Program-made: the position numbers and the translations under genes
In this document: positions 1 through 11,786 of the stretch, one piece after another
Numbering within the stretch: the first letter of the stretch is position 1
How the letters are laid out: every line of letters starts with the position of its first letter
From: Mixophyes australis
Taxonomy: Eukaryota; Chordata; Amphibia; Anura; Limnodynastidae
DNA: 64,000 nt
Reading direction: 5' to 3'
Assembly: GCA_036250195.1 (NCBI GenBank)
Contig: JAVHZZ010000011.1
Coordinates: 53,258,811-53,322,810, forward strand
Notes under the pieces: model-generated
What the model was told of the DNA's origin: nothing
Seen by the model: only the letters and a program-made list of their open reading frames with translations
Databases searched by the model: none

Positions 1-3000
1 ACAGGCACACATGGGCAGGGGGACACAGGCACACATGGGCAGGGGGACACAGGCACACATGGGCAGGGGGACACAGGCACACATGGGCAGGGGGACACAG
101 GCACACATGGGCAGGGGGACACAGGCACACATGGGCAGGGGGACACAGGCACACATGGGTAGGGGGACACAGGCACACATGGGCAGGGGGACACAGGCAC
201 AAATGGGCAGGGGGACACATGGGCAGGGGGACACAGGCACAAATGGGCAGGGGGACACATGGGCAGGGGAACACATGGGCAGGGGGACACGGGGACACAT
301 GGGCAGGGAGACACAGGCACAAATGGGCAGGGGGATACAGGCACACATGGGCAGGGGGACACATGGGCAGGGAGACACAGGCACAAATGGGCAGAGGGAC
401 ACAGGCACAAATGGGCAGGGGGACACGGGGACACATGGGCAGCAGGACACGGGGACACATGGGCAGGGGGACACGGGCACACATGGGCAGGGGGACACAT
501 GGGCAGGGAGACACAGGCACAAATGGGCAGGGGGACACAGGCACACATGGGCAGGGGGACACAGGCACACATGGGCAGGGGGACACAGGCACACATGGGC
601 AGGGAGACACATGGGCAGGGGGACACAGGCACACATGGGCAGGGAGACACATGGGCAGGGGGACACAGGCACACATGGGCAGGGAGACACAGGCACACAT
701 GTGGAGGGGGACACATGGGCAGGGGGACACGGGCACACATGGGCAGGGGGACACGGGGACACATGGGCAGGGGGACACAGGCACACATGGGCAGGGGGAC
801 ACAGGCACACATGGGCAGGGGGACACATGGCACACATGGGCAGGGGGACATAGGCACACATGGGTAGGGGGACACAGGCACACATGGGCAGGGGGACACA
901 GGCACACATGGGCAGGGGGACACAGGCACACATGGGCAGGGGGACACAGGCACACATAGGCAGGAGGACACAGGCACACATGGGCAGGGGGACACAGGCA
1001 CACATGGGCAGGGGGACACAGGCACACATGGGCAGGGGGACACAGGCACACATGGGTAGGGGGACACAGGCACACATGGGCAGGGGGACACAGGCACAAA
1101 TGGGCAGGGGGACACATGGGCAGGGGGGACACAGGCACAAATGGGCAGGGGGACACATGGGCAGGGGAACACATGGGCAGGGGGACACGGGGACACATGG
1201 GCAGGGAGACACAGGCACAAATGGGCAGGGGGACACAGGCACACATGGGCAGGGGGACACATGGGTAGGGAGACACAGGCACAAATGGGCAGAGGGACAC
1301 AGGCACAAATGGGCAGGGGGACACGGGGACACATGGGCAGCAGGACACAGGGACACATGGGCAGGGGGACACGGGCACACATGGGCAGGGGGACACATGG
1401 GCAGGGAGACACAGGCACAAATGGGCAGGGGGACACAGGCACACATGGGCAGGGGGACACATGGGCAGGGAGACACAGGCACAAATGGGCAGAGGGACAC
1501 AGGCACAAATGGGCAGGGGGACACGGGGACACATGGGCAGCAGGACACGGGGACACATGGGCAGGGGGACACGGGCACACATGGGCAGGGGGACACATGG
1601 GCAGGGAGACACAGGCACAAATGGGCAGGGGGACACAGGCACACATGGGCAGGGGGACACAGGCACACATGGGCAGGGGGACACAGGCACACATGGGCAG
1701 GGAGACACATGGGCAGGGGGACACAGGCACACATGGGCAGGGAGACACATGGGCAGGGGGACACATGCACACATGGGCAGGGAGACACAGGCACACATGT
1801 GGAGGGGGACACATGGGCAGGGGGACACGGGCACACATGGGCAGGGGGACACGGGGACACATGGGCAGGGGGACACAGGCACACATGGGCAGGGGGACAC
1901 AGGCACACATGGGCAGGGGGACACATGGCACACATGGGCAGGGGGACATAGGCACACATGGGTAGGGGGACACAGGCACACATGGGCAGGGGGACACAGG
2001 CACACATGGGCAGGGGGACACAGGCACACATGGGCAGGGGGACACAGGCACACATAGGCAGGAGGACACAGGCACACATGGGCAGGGGGACACAGGCACA
2101 CATGGGCAGGGGGACACAGGCACACATGGGCAGGGGGACACAGGCACACATGGGCAGGGGGACACAGGCACACATGGGTAGGGGGACACAGGCACACATG
2201 GGCAGGGGGACACAGGCACAAATGGGCAGGGGGACACATGGGCAGGGGGGACACAGGCACAAATGGGCAGGGGGACACATGGGCAGGGGAACACATGGGC
2301 AGGGGGACACGGGGACACATGGGCAGGGAGACACAGGCACAAATGGGCAGGGGGACACAGGCACACATGGGCAGGGGGACACATGGGCAGGGAGACACAG
2401 GCACAAATGGGCAGAGGGACACAGGCACAAATGGGCAGGGGGACACGGGGACACATGGGCAGCAGGACACGGGGACACATGGGCAGGGGGACACGGGCAC
2501 ACATGGGCAGGGGGACACATGGGCAGGGAGACACAGGCACAAATGGGCAGGGGGACACAGGCACACATGGGCAGGGGGACACAGGCACACATGGGCAGGG
2601 GGACACAGGCACACATGGGCAGGGAGACACATGGGCAGGGGGACACAGGCACACATGGGCAGGGAGACACATGGGCAGGGGGACACAGGCACACATGGGC
2701 AGGGAGACACAGGCACACATGTGGAGGGGGACACATGGGCAGGGGGACACGGGCACACATGGGCAGGGGGACACGGGGACACATGGGCAGGGGGACACAG
2801 GCACACATGGGCAGGGGGACACAGGCACACATGGGCAGGGGGACACATGGCACACATGGGCAGGGGGACACAGGCACACATGGGCAGGGGGACACAGGCA
2901 CACATGGGCAGGGGGACACAGGCACACATGGGCAGGGGGACACAGGCACACATGGGCAGGGGGACACAGGCACACATGGGCAGGGGGACACAGGCACACA

Positions 3001-4104
3001 TGGGTAGGGGGACACAGGCACACATGGGCAGGGGGACACAGGCACAAATGGGCAGGGGGACACATGGGCAGGGGGACACAGGCACAAATGGGCAGGGGGA
3101 CACATGGGCAGGGGAACACATGGGCAGGGGGACACGGGGACACATGGGCAGGGAGACACAGGCACAAATGGGCAGGGGGACACAGGCACACATGGGCAGG
3201 GGGACACATGGGCAGGGAGACACAGGCACAAATGGGCAAGGGGACACGGGGACACATGGGCAGCAGGACACGGGGACACATGGGCAGGGGGACACGGGCA
3301 CACATGGGCAGGGGGACACATGGGCAGGGAGACACAGGCACAAATGGGCAGGGGGACACAGGCACACACGGGCAGGGGGACACAGGCACACATGGGCAGG
3401 GGGACACAGGCACACATGGGCAGGGAGACACATGGGCAGGGGGACACAGGCACACATGGGCAGGGAGACACATGGGCAGGGGGACACAGGCACACATGGG
3501 CAGGGAGACAAAGGCACACATGTGGAGGGGGACACATGGGCAGGGGGACACGGGGACACATGGGCAGGGGGACACAGGCACACATGGGCAGGGGGACACA
3601 GGCACACATGGGCAGGGGGACACATGGCAGGGGGACACAGGCACACATGGGCAGGGGGACACATGGGCAGGGAGACACAGGCACAAATGGGCAGGGGGAC
3701 ACAGGCACACATGGGCAGGGGGACACAGGCACACATGGGCAGTGATACACAGGCACACATGGGCAGGGGGACACAGGCACACATGGGCAGGGAGACACAT
3801 GGGCAGGGGGACACAGGCACACATGGGCAGGGAGACACAGGCACACATGTGGAGGGGGACACATGGGCAGGGGGACACGGGCACACATGGGCAGGGGGAC
3901 ACGGGGACACATGGGCGGGGGGACACAGGCACACATGGGCAGGGGGACACAGGCACACATGGGCAGGGGGACACATGGCAGGGGGACACAGGCACACATG
4001 GGCAGGGGGACACGGGGACACATGGGCAGGGGAACACGGGGACACATGGGCAGGGGGACACAGGCACACATGGGCAGGGGGACACATGGGCAGGGGGACA
4101 CAGG
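1..4104. repeat. G-rich minisatellite with higher-order structure
   Basis: Tandem array of units that all contain ATGGGCAGGGGG. The main unit is 24 bp, a variant carrying ACACGGGGACAC is also 24 bp, and a short unit starting ACACATGGG is 16 bp. A rare unit with ATGTGGAGGGGG recurs near 700, 1798, 2720, 3521 and 3848, and a second rare variant (CATAGGCAGGAGG) recurs at 955 and 2053. Both markers repeat exactly 1098 bp apart in the first two copies, so there is a higher-order repeat with later copies shortened. Because 24 is a multiple of 3 and the units lack stop codons, several frames stay open on both strands; these are not genes. The array starts before the window and stops where the sequence becomes non-repetitive. 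Confidence 0.97.
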
Positions 4105-4660
4105 AACCTGAGGGTCATGGTGTTGTCATCATTCTGCATTGCTATCAGTGGATCACATAGACATCTCTCTTTACCTTGCTCACCAACACAACGCTGCTCC
4201 TTCTCACAGTGATTCTAAGCAGCGCTGCCACAGCACCTCCCCTGCCGGACTCTCAGCTCTCTGCTGCATCTGAATGTACCAAGCCCGGGGATCAATGGTG
4301 TGCACTGGCTGCACAGACAATCAAGCTTCCCGCTGAAATCTACTCCTGCAGCAGCCGACATTGAAACGGCACCCACGCAGCGATAACACCCGGAGTAGCT
4401 GCATGTCACCCTGGCTGTGACCTGCGAGTAGCCATCCGGGGGTAAGTGAGGATTTGGGCGTCATGGCTCCTTCAGTACCTCCTCCATGGGCGGAGAATAG
4501 CTGTGAAGGGGAGGGCGCCTTGCTGCACAGCTGTGCAATAAGTCATTGAATGACTCCATTGCAGATCCTGGTCAAATAATAAGATGCGCGGCGGCTAATG
4601 GCATTGTAGGTCAGTTAATCATGCCCGCGGCTGCCGCTAGTATTACAGACATTATTAGCT
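4105..4660. other. Unassigned CpG-containing single-copy-looking stretch
   Basis: No recognisable gene. The stretch is richer in G+C and CpG than the AT-rich sequence after 4750. It contains a splice-donor-like GGTAAGTGAG near 4440 and a short reading frame at 4176-4364 that would have to start at TTG. A non-coding first exon or promoter fragment is possible but nothing here proves it. Confidence 0.3.
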
Positions 4661-4662
4661 AT

Positions 4663-4741
4663 TCCATGGCTTCAGTGGCGCCCCCCAGAGCACGGCGCCC
4701 TAGGCAGCTGCCTAACTCTGCCTAGTGGAAACGCCGGCCCT
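4663..4741. mobile_element. Possible DNA-transposon terminal segment
   Basis: A GC-rich block ends in GCCGGCCCTG and contains CCTAGGCAGCTGCCTA. Read on the minus strand it begins CAGGGCCGGCG, which resembles the CAGGG-type ends of hAT-like non-autonomous elements in vertebrates. I did not find the matching opposite end or a target duplication, so it may be a solo end or a truncated copy. It sits exactly before the first copy of the 411-bp direct repeat. Confidence 0.35.
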
Positions 4742-4742
4742 G

Positions 4743-5330
4743 GTAGGATCTGCATCTAATGAGGTGCCCTTGATGCTGGGATGCAGGTTTAAAAGTTTTG
4801 ATCAAAATATGATCTAATACCTCATGTTTTCTTATTGCTATTTACACACATATATGCAGTTTTAAGGATAAGTGCTGACAACTGTTTTTTTTGTATACAT
4901 ATATGGGCATTTATATTGCCACACAGCTGGTACCATATATAATATGGGATATACTGAGCGCGGACTTATTTTTCTCTGGTTTTGTTTCAAAATATTATCA
5001 TATTGTCATAGCAGCTGTCCATCAAGCCTATTTAAGGCACATTTGGGTGTGGCTCACAAGCCATCCCTTGCTAGATGTAAACCGCTGTAGCTGGACGGTG
5101 AGTACATCTAATTTTAATTGAATTTTAATGGTGTTTAAAGCATATAGGTCAGTGTAGGACCTGCATATAATGAGGTGCCCATGAAGCTGGGATGCAGGCT
5201 TAAATGTTTTGATCAAAATATGAACGAATATCTCATACTTTCATTTTGCTAGATACAGATATGCAGTGTTAAGGATAAGCGCTGACAACTGTCTTTTTGA
5301 TAAGCGCTGACAACTGTCTTTTTGTTTTGT
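4743..5330. repeat. Diverged direct repeat, period 411 bp
   Basis: The segment from 4743 (GTAGGATCTGCAT) to about 4890 returns at 5154 to about 5330 with moderate divergence. Shared blocks include ATGAGGTGCCC, GCTGGGATGCAGG, TTTTGATCAAAATATGA and AAGGATAAG(T/C)GCTGACAACTGT. The start-to-start distance is 411 bp, suggesting one full and one partial copy of a satellite-like unit. Copy two also holds a local 26-bp duplication (GATAAGCGCTGACAACTGTC twice, 5273-5324). Confidence 0.75.
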
Positions 5331-6604
5331 AAGCATAATGGAAAACCTACAAAACTTTGTGGTGCTATATGAATAAATGATGATGGTCATGATAAGGATG
5401 AAAGCATAGAACGGAAACTATAGGAAAGCATAAAATGTACAGCTCACAAGTAATAGGCAACACATTAATCTATTAAAATAGACATTAATAAACAAACTTG
5501 CAAACAAATTCTATTTATAAGTCACCAATACTTGCAGAAACAGAAAAACAAATGTTAAAGAAATGTAGAATAAGAAAAATATTTAAAGATGATATATGAA
5601 TTGAAAGAGCCAGTGCTCTCACAACAAGAAACTGTGCAGTGAAGAACAGCTACCAGCTTTTCCATCTTACATTTTGTTATTTCTGGCTAAGGCTCTTGAC
5701 TATGGTCAATTAGATGGTTTCCAAAAAGTGGCTTTCAATAAATGTGCAACTAGCAGTTGTAGTGTATCTAAATTGGAAATTGTATAGCCTATTTGAAATA
5801 AAGTAGAATGCTCAAAACACGTTCATGGTACAAACATGGTACAGACCTTTAATTTCCTAATTTTGTCTGAAAAACAATTTTTTCTATTGCTCATTTTTTT
5901 TCAAAAATTTCTTTCTTTGTGCCCACATAGGTCCTTTACACTTTTCGCTATACTTCTAGCAACGTGAAGTTTCCTTTTTTGTTTTGAAAAAAATAAAAAG
6001 AGAAAGTGAAGGATCATGATACATTTTAGGATATAAAAAAGATATAATTAGATTTGTATTTCAGCTTTTACTGCTTCATTCATCAAATCTATAGGGCAAT
6101 GCACAATGTTGGTACAGATTTTTTTATTTTTTAAGGCAAGCAATTTGTCAAACAAAGAAGAAAACAAAAAACACTTTTCCTGTAGGCTTCTTCTTACTCT
6201 TGCCATTTTGGCCTTCTGTAGCCAAGAATGTTATCAAAAATAGCTATTGATACACAATGTATAGTTCAGACAGCCTTACATCTTGATAGCAGAGAGGATA
6301 GAAAATAATTGTACATGTGAAAAATGTATTATCTGTCTAGATGCAGAAAACAAAAAATAATATTTTACAGCAATGGATCTGATAAAAAAAATGTACTTAT
6401 ATTAGATAATTCATCAGTTACCGACACACACTTTAGTAACCTGATATGTACTTTATCAGTCTTGGGTAGGCAGGCCCCACTAGTAATACATGATCAAGTG
6501 TCCACACTAAAATATATTTTATAGAGCACATATATTTTAACCACATGATGTTGTGATATCAGAGGAAAATTACTTTTTCTCTTTTTTCCTTACACAAAAA
6601 TTGC
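5331..6604. other. AT-rich stretch without recognisable gene
   Basis: Reading both strands I see only short frames and homopolymer-rich sequence. Around 5345-5400 there is a weak resemblance to the L2-type tail (GTGGTGCTATATGAATAAATGATGATG). Nothing else could be assigned. Confidence 0.4.
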
Positions 6605-6634
6605 ACAAGCCATGACATTGGGAAAGGAGGGGGG

Positions 6635-7629
6635 ATGTATTTCACTCTTGCACAGTGGGGAATCCTTTCAGTCCTGTGCAAGGTGCTGAAACCATTTGAA
6701 GTTGTGACGTGTGAGGTGAGTGCAGACTCTGCTAGTTTGAGCCAAGTCATTCCTTTAATTAGACTATTGGAAAAGCAGCTTGAGAAAATGAAGGAGGAGC
6801 TGAAAGCAAGCAATTCAGCAAAGTATGTTTACCTTGTCGATCAAGTACTTAATTCACTTCACAATGATCCTCGAGTTATTAAGATCTTGAACTCGGATCA
6901 GTACGTTTTGGCCACCGTGCTTGATCCAAGGTTTAAAACCTACATTGAGTGTTTACTTGTAAATGAGCGAGATGTTAACTGTTGCAAGGAGCTATTGCTC
7001 AGCAAGTTGTCCGCTGAACTGGGCCTCGGCTTGACAACGTGTCCTCCTTCACTTTCTCAAGCTGCTGCTGCTCGTAAAAAATTAAATTTCCAAAAAAGAA
7101 GCAGGGAAGACCAGAACAATTTAACATCTGGGCTGGTTTGAAGGATTTTTCAAAAAAATGTGTCACTTTGCCTATAACTCCATCCAATACGAGTATAAAC
7201 ATGCAAAGGATGGTGGAGAATTACTTTCAAGAGGTAGTTGATATGGAAATGTCAGACAGTCCCTGTCCTTACTGGGAAGAAAATCAGGCCATTTGGAAAC
7301 CCATGTACAAACTTGCTTTGCAATACCTAAGCTGCCCACCCTCCAGTGTGTTATTTGAACGAGTGTTCAGCACAGCAGGGAACTTAGTCAGTGATCGCCG
7401 TAGAAGGTTACTTCCCAAAAATGTGGAGAAAATGATGTTTATAAAAATGAACTACATCTTCCACGAGGAAGGCCTTCACCATCCAAGACATCCAAGCACT
7501 GACTGTTCTCTAACGGCGGATTCAAGCGGCGATGAATTGATAGTCTGTGATGATGACGTACACACTGATGAGGGTGAGGATGAAGCTGAAGATGATGACG
7601 ATAACATCTTTTTAAAACTTTCTATGTAA
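6635..7629 (+). pseudogene. hAT transposase C-terminal region (broken)
   Basis: Two adjoining frames, 6635-7141 and 7138-7629, together cover the C-terminal part of a hAT transposase. The first ends in an asparagine/leucine-rich run with a TGA, and the second continues one frame over, so a frameshift separates them. The second frame contains the hAT dimerisation domain: YWEENQAIWKPMYKLALQYL, then PPSSVLFERVFSTAGN and RRRLLPKNVEKMMF, which are the hallmark residues of the family. An acidic tail (DEGEDEAEDDDD) ends the protein at 7629. The N-terminal BED zinc finger and most of the catalytic RNase H-like fold lie upstream and are absent. The starting ATG is only the first in frame. It cannot encode an active transposase. 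Confidence 0.88.
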
Positions 7630-7762
7630 GTGTAGGGAGCAATCTACCCCCAAAGAGGAAAGAAACTTGTGGCATTTCCATATCACGTACCAGCTTGAAA
7701 GGCTGCTGTTCGGGCAATTTCTCCTTAAGGGTAGGGTGTCATAGACAGAGTGACCCCAAACT

Positions 7763-8080
7763 GCCTTTGTCCATTTCTCTTAATATTGTACAGTCTATAA
7801 CGGCTGAATTTTTTTGTATTTTATACAAGTGGAGGGGAGCCTAGAAAGACAGAAACCAAACTGGCTTTCTCCATGTCAATTAATATTGTACAGTCTATAA
7901 CGGCTGAATTTTTTTGTAGTTTCGACAAGTGGAGGGGGGCCTATAGAGGCAGAAACCAAACTGGCTTTGTCCATTTCAATTAATATTGTACAGTCCATAA
8001 CGGCTGAATTTTTGGGTTTTTTAAACAAGTGGAGGGGGGCCTATAGAGACAGAAAGCAAACTGCCTTTTTCCATTTCTTT
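7763..8080 (+). repeat. Three 100-bp tandem repeats in hAT 3' UTR
   Basis: The phrase AATATTGTACAGTC(T/C)ATAACGG recurs with its CAGTC at 7791, 7891 and 7991, giving a period of exactly 100 bp. Each unit also has ACAAGTGGAGGGG and CAGAAACCAAACTG. The repeat lies between the transposase stop codon and the 3' terminus of hAT copy A. Confidence 0.9.
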
Positions 8081-8599
8081 ACATATTTAACTATAAGTGT
8101 AGGGTGTAATATACATCCAAAGACGACGGCTGCATTGCCAATATGCATAGATGGAGAGGATGACAATCTGTTTTGTGTGTATAATAAATGAAGGCCTACC
8201 AACGAAGAATTAAACTGTTTTTTTGGATGATTTATTACCTCTACAATTAGATTACTTATATCTAAAACAGTTGGAGCACTAAATTGGGTTATTTTAGGCC
8301 CAAAAACATTGATTTTACAACAAAATAGCAAAACAAAACCAAACAGAACCAAAACTAAAACCAAAACACGCAATGACGGTTTTGCAAAACCAAAACACGA
8401 CGGTAATCCAGATCCAAAACCGAATCCAAAACCAAAACACGGGGGTCAGTGACCATCTCTAATAAAAAGGCAGAATTAAGAAATACAGTGCAGAATGTCA
8501 AAGCCAAAGCTGAACTTAAAGAATATTTACAGTACTTCTGTTAAACTCCCTGCCAAGCTGCAAAAATCTAATTTGCACAATATTTTAAAGCAATTTTGT

Positions 8600-9480
8600 C
8601 TCTACTATATGGCTCACACATTCTTTGATCACAGTGTCAGATCCCCTGGTTACAATGTCCAAGCTTGCTCATAACTCTAATTGTGTCATTAAAAAAAGAA
8701 ATCTTATTTTGAGACATCGACAAAAATTAACCCCTACCTATCTATCTATGCACCTCCCTCTTTTGGTAAACTTGAACCTCCAAAATGATGTGGCAACCTT
8801 TATCCTCTCTAGAGTAGAAGGAATAAAAACTCTGGGACAGTTTCTAGACAAAATAAAAAAAAGCTATATTTTTCCTTCAGGCAGGAGGTAAGCATGAAAT
8901 AATTAGACATTTCAAATCAGCTTTCTTACAGTACCAGCATTATACCAGTAAAGTTGCAAAAATATTGGGATAGTCATTTAGACACATTGCTCCTCAGTCC
9001 AGCTTCTTGTATGTAATAATTGATTACAAGTCTAAAAAAAGTATTGGGATAGTGGAAAGAATGTTTCTCAGAACTATCTACCAATCTTTTACTCTGCTGC
9101 TTAGTGACCTCAATTAAGTTGCTCCCAGCAGCAACCTATGTAGAAATGTTTTCTAATATTTACCACAGAGTATATCTGTCCCCATCCCATTGATTTAAGA
9201 TTGGGCTGACCACTCACCTCTCATATTTAAAATGGGATTATCTATGGCAGAAATTAACCATTGCCTGTAGGATTGTCCACCCATTATGAGAATTATGGAA
9301 AAGTTATATTGCCACATCTTCAAACCCGATTAAACACCATGTCTGGAATTGCTTTTGTAATAGAATATGGTACGAACCCCGCTTATATATAAATGATCCT
9401 CCTATCATTCCTCAAACTGAATAGAAAACCTTATCACCCTGTCATTATACTTACCATTTGTGATCCACAGCAAGCTCTGG
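8600..9480 (+). mobile_element. Tx1/L1-like LINE, decayed C-terminal fragment
   Basis: The frame 8625-8891 contains a line resembling the distal ORF2 of Tx1/L1-clade LINEs (VEGIKTLGQFLD). After stops and frame changes, the same strand shows a Y-x-R-V-x-L-S-P-x-x-L pattern near 9165-9200 (HRVYLSP) followed by a cysteine-bearing stretch and a tryptophan/cysteine-like element near 9340. Such order is typical of the ORF2 carboxy terminus in this clade. Many stops are present; no reverse transcriptase motif remains. The identification rests on short motifs and could be wrong about the exact clade. Confidence 0.5.
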
Positions 9481-10148
9481 AATGTTAATTCAAATTTTTA
9501 TCTATGTTCATTTTGATATACTTCAATAAAAAAGATGTTATCAAAGAAGCAAAATTGAAATGCAAACTTACATCGGGTAGAGCAGGTTATGTAACCTGCT
9601 ATTTTCTAGTTGCTTTTGACCTAAAACCCCAAATACCATGTGTTGTGATAACAGCTAGAGAAATGTATATTTCAAACAATAGATTCACCAACTAGTGTTA
9701 AGAATGACTGTGATACTCTGATTCATAGGGTATCAAAGATGACCTAATGACTCAGCACAGTAAGGAATACCATCAAACATCACTAAACCACTGTGTTCTC
9801 ATAAAGGAGAGGTATGAAACAAGTTCTTACAAAGGCACATTCATGCAGAGCTTCCAGATCAATAAAACTCGTAAAAAACAACCTGTTACGATGTATGCTG
9901 TAGCAATGGACTACATAGCACTTCCATACAGTATATTTGAAGTTAAAAGGCAAAGGAGGATGGAGCTGACAATTTGCCTAAATATGAACAATAGTGGGAT
10001 CATTAAAAACTCGTATTAACACATCTCAAATAATTCCATAATCATATAAAGGCATGAGACCAGAGGACGGAAAACTTTTTACATTTTACAGTAGGTAGTG
10101 AATTTTTGCTTATAATACACAATTTTTAATTTGAAACAAAAACAAGGG
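9481..10148. other. Unassigned AT-rich stretch
   Basis: Short frames such as 9747-10019 show no family resemblance I recognise. No repeat structure is apparent. Confidence 0.3.
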
Positions 10149-10314
10149 AGTAAATTTATGAAGCTGGAGGTTTGAAAAAGTGGAGATGTTGCCTATAGCA
10201 ATCAATCAGATTCAAGTTATAATTTATTTTGTACATTCTACAAAATGACAGCTAGAATCTGATTGCTTGCTATAGGCAACATCTCTACTTTTAAAACCTT
10301 GATATATTTACCCC
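10149..10314. mobile_element. Palindromic MITE, copy 1
   Basis: A near-palindrome of about 165 bp. The left arm has AAAAGTGGAGATGTTGCC and TATAGCAATCAATCAGATTC; the right arm is its reverse complement with a few changes, centred near the TGTACATTCTACA segment. The ends read (G)TAAATTTAT on the left and ATATTTACCCC on the right. A second copy is at 62459-62634. Confidence 0.88.
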
Positions 10315-10702
10315 AAAGTGCTTGTGTAAGGCGATCCCCTTATGCAGGTGTGTTTTGCTTTTACAGACCAATATACACTCCACTACTGTACACTTTCAAA
10401 ATTAATCATGTGACACAAGTGACATCACTGCCAATGAAATGTTAGGATATATTTTAAAAGCATCATTGTTGCTCAACAAATATAACTGGAGACCTCAATA
10501 CTCATTAAATACATCAATAATTTGTACATGTATTCACTTAACTTGTGTATTATATATATTATAATACACACCTAATTGTGAAATATAAGTGTGACTGGAT
10601 CACTATTAAATAACTTTTGGTATAAATTTATTTAAAGGAAGGAGCGCAGGCCGCTAATTTATATAAATTGCCAATGCACTTATTTTTTGATATTGTGTAT
10701 AT
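10315..10702. other. Unassigned AT-rich stretch
   Basis: No gene or repeat recognised. It contains a short AT-rich run TATATATATTATAATA near 10550. Confidence 0.3.
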
Positions 10703-11542
10703 TGTGAGATAGGAAATCGTTTTCTCTGAGACCAGGGTTGAAAACTTGTTTTTCTGTTTGCCCTTGCTAAAGGAAATACCTTATTTCTGATGTATATATC
10801 TGATACAATGATCCTGTGTTTACCAAGCCTTTGGTGTATTGTGATGTGGGGAAGTGGCTTGTTTTGTTTTTTTGTTGTTGTTCTGTGGGAACGTGTATTC
10901 GGCTACTGTCTGAAGTATTCATGCCAGTCAGACCTTTTGACTTGCTAGTGGGTCTCCTGCCTCTGAAATAAGATCCAGGAAATCACAGCAAGGTTTTTAA
11001 GAATTTCATAGCTAAGTATAAATATTAGTGGCTTTGCAGTGCATGTAAATCCATGTTTTGGTAAACAGGGTTACATCCTGATTCTAAAAATAGCCGTGTC
11101 CAAATCTGTATAAAATGCACTGACCTGTACACTGAAATGTATCATTCTGGTGTTCCATCTGGCCTGACCACTAATACCTTAAATCAGTGGAACTGTCCTT
11201 ATCAGGACACTTGAGCAATAAACATCACTCTGCTTCAAGACCCTGCTTGACAACTTCTTCAATAATGCTGTAATCCTGTGACCTGCCGATTAGACCCTAA
11301 AATCTAATTCGTTCTCCGGCTGTCTGAGGTTTGGACCCAAGCTTTTCCAGTACCACCGTTCTGCCTACTACCCATGCAGCTCTGGTCAGTGTGATAGGCC
11401 AGGGAGGATCCATCCATCCACAGCAACCCGGATCCATAGTAAGAGGTCTGGAGTTACCAGCCCAAGTGTACCCGCACAGGAGTACACTAGCAGTGACAGT
11501 TACTCAGAAGGAACGTGGTTCTGAGCGCCATAAAGGAGCTCA
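10703..11542 (+). mobile_element. Possible 5' LTR of a retrotransposon
   Basis: The stretch starts TGTGAGATAGG and ends CTCA. In the expected order it holds a TATA box (TATAAAATGC near 11110) and a polyadenylation signal (CAATAAACATC near 11217), and it is followed after one base by TGGTGGCAGC at 11544. The same TGGTGGCAG sequence follows the putative LTR at 42690, where gag-like coding is found. A partner LTR and target duplications were not found, so the borders are provisional. A plus-strand leader of about 230 bp follows before the hAT terminus at 11787. Confidence 0.42.
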
Positions 11543-11786
11543 ATGGTGGCAGCATTGTAAGCTCCTCCTACTGCGGAAAGAGGGCGCATTTGAAATAGCA
11601 AAAGGGAACGGTGGCAAAGTAAGCCCAGCCGGTTCCCAGCAATAACAGACAGGGTGGCATAGGTGGTCCATACTGTCACAATAAGGATATAAGAAGTTAC
11701 AGAGGGTTTCATTGTCAATACAAAAGCATTAGTACACAGGTTTTTGTTGAGACAAAAAGCTGAAAAGTGAGTTATAATTAGAGATG
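11543..11786 (+). other. Putative retrotransposon leader fragment
   Basis: The sequence begins with the candidate primer site TGGTGGCAGCATTG and continues for about 230 bp without a recognisable gag frame. It is cut by the hAT terminus. The short frame covering it (11331-11645) runs through the putative LTR boundary and is not considered real. Confidence 0.3.

Larger units (their letters stand above)
6605..8461 (+). mobile_element. hAT transposon, 5'-truncated copy A
   Basis: The plus-strand element covers the C-terminal half of a hAT transposase, a 3' untranslated region with tandem repeats and the 3' terminus. The last bases read on the minus strand begin TAGAGATGGTCACTGACC, matching the TAGAGATG ends found elsewhere in the window (11787 and 52990). 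The left border is abrupt: homology to the copies at 56690 and 60460 begins near 6605 at AAGCCATGA-like sequence, and the 5' end with the zinc-finger region is missing. The terminal segment 8330-8461 is rich in AAAACCAAAAC motifs, a subterminal feature shared with 11800-11900. Confidence 0.85.

Noticed and set aside
11..4212. Long plus-strand reading frames of up to 649 codons with MGRGTQAH-type repeats
   Set aside because: They come from a 24-bp/16-bp minisatellite without stop codons; several frames overlap and both strands are open, with no start context, splice pattern or domain.
4176..4364. Signal-peptide-like frame (leucine-rich start)
   Set aside because: It begins at TTG, not ATG, is 62 codons long and has a competing minus frame of equal size.
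4440..4452. Splice donor-like GGTAAGTGAG in a GC-rich block, as a possible first exon
   Set aside because: No coding start, no acceptor and no downstream exon could be matched; left as unassigned.
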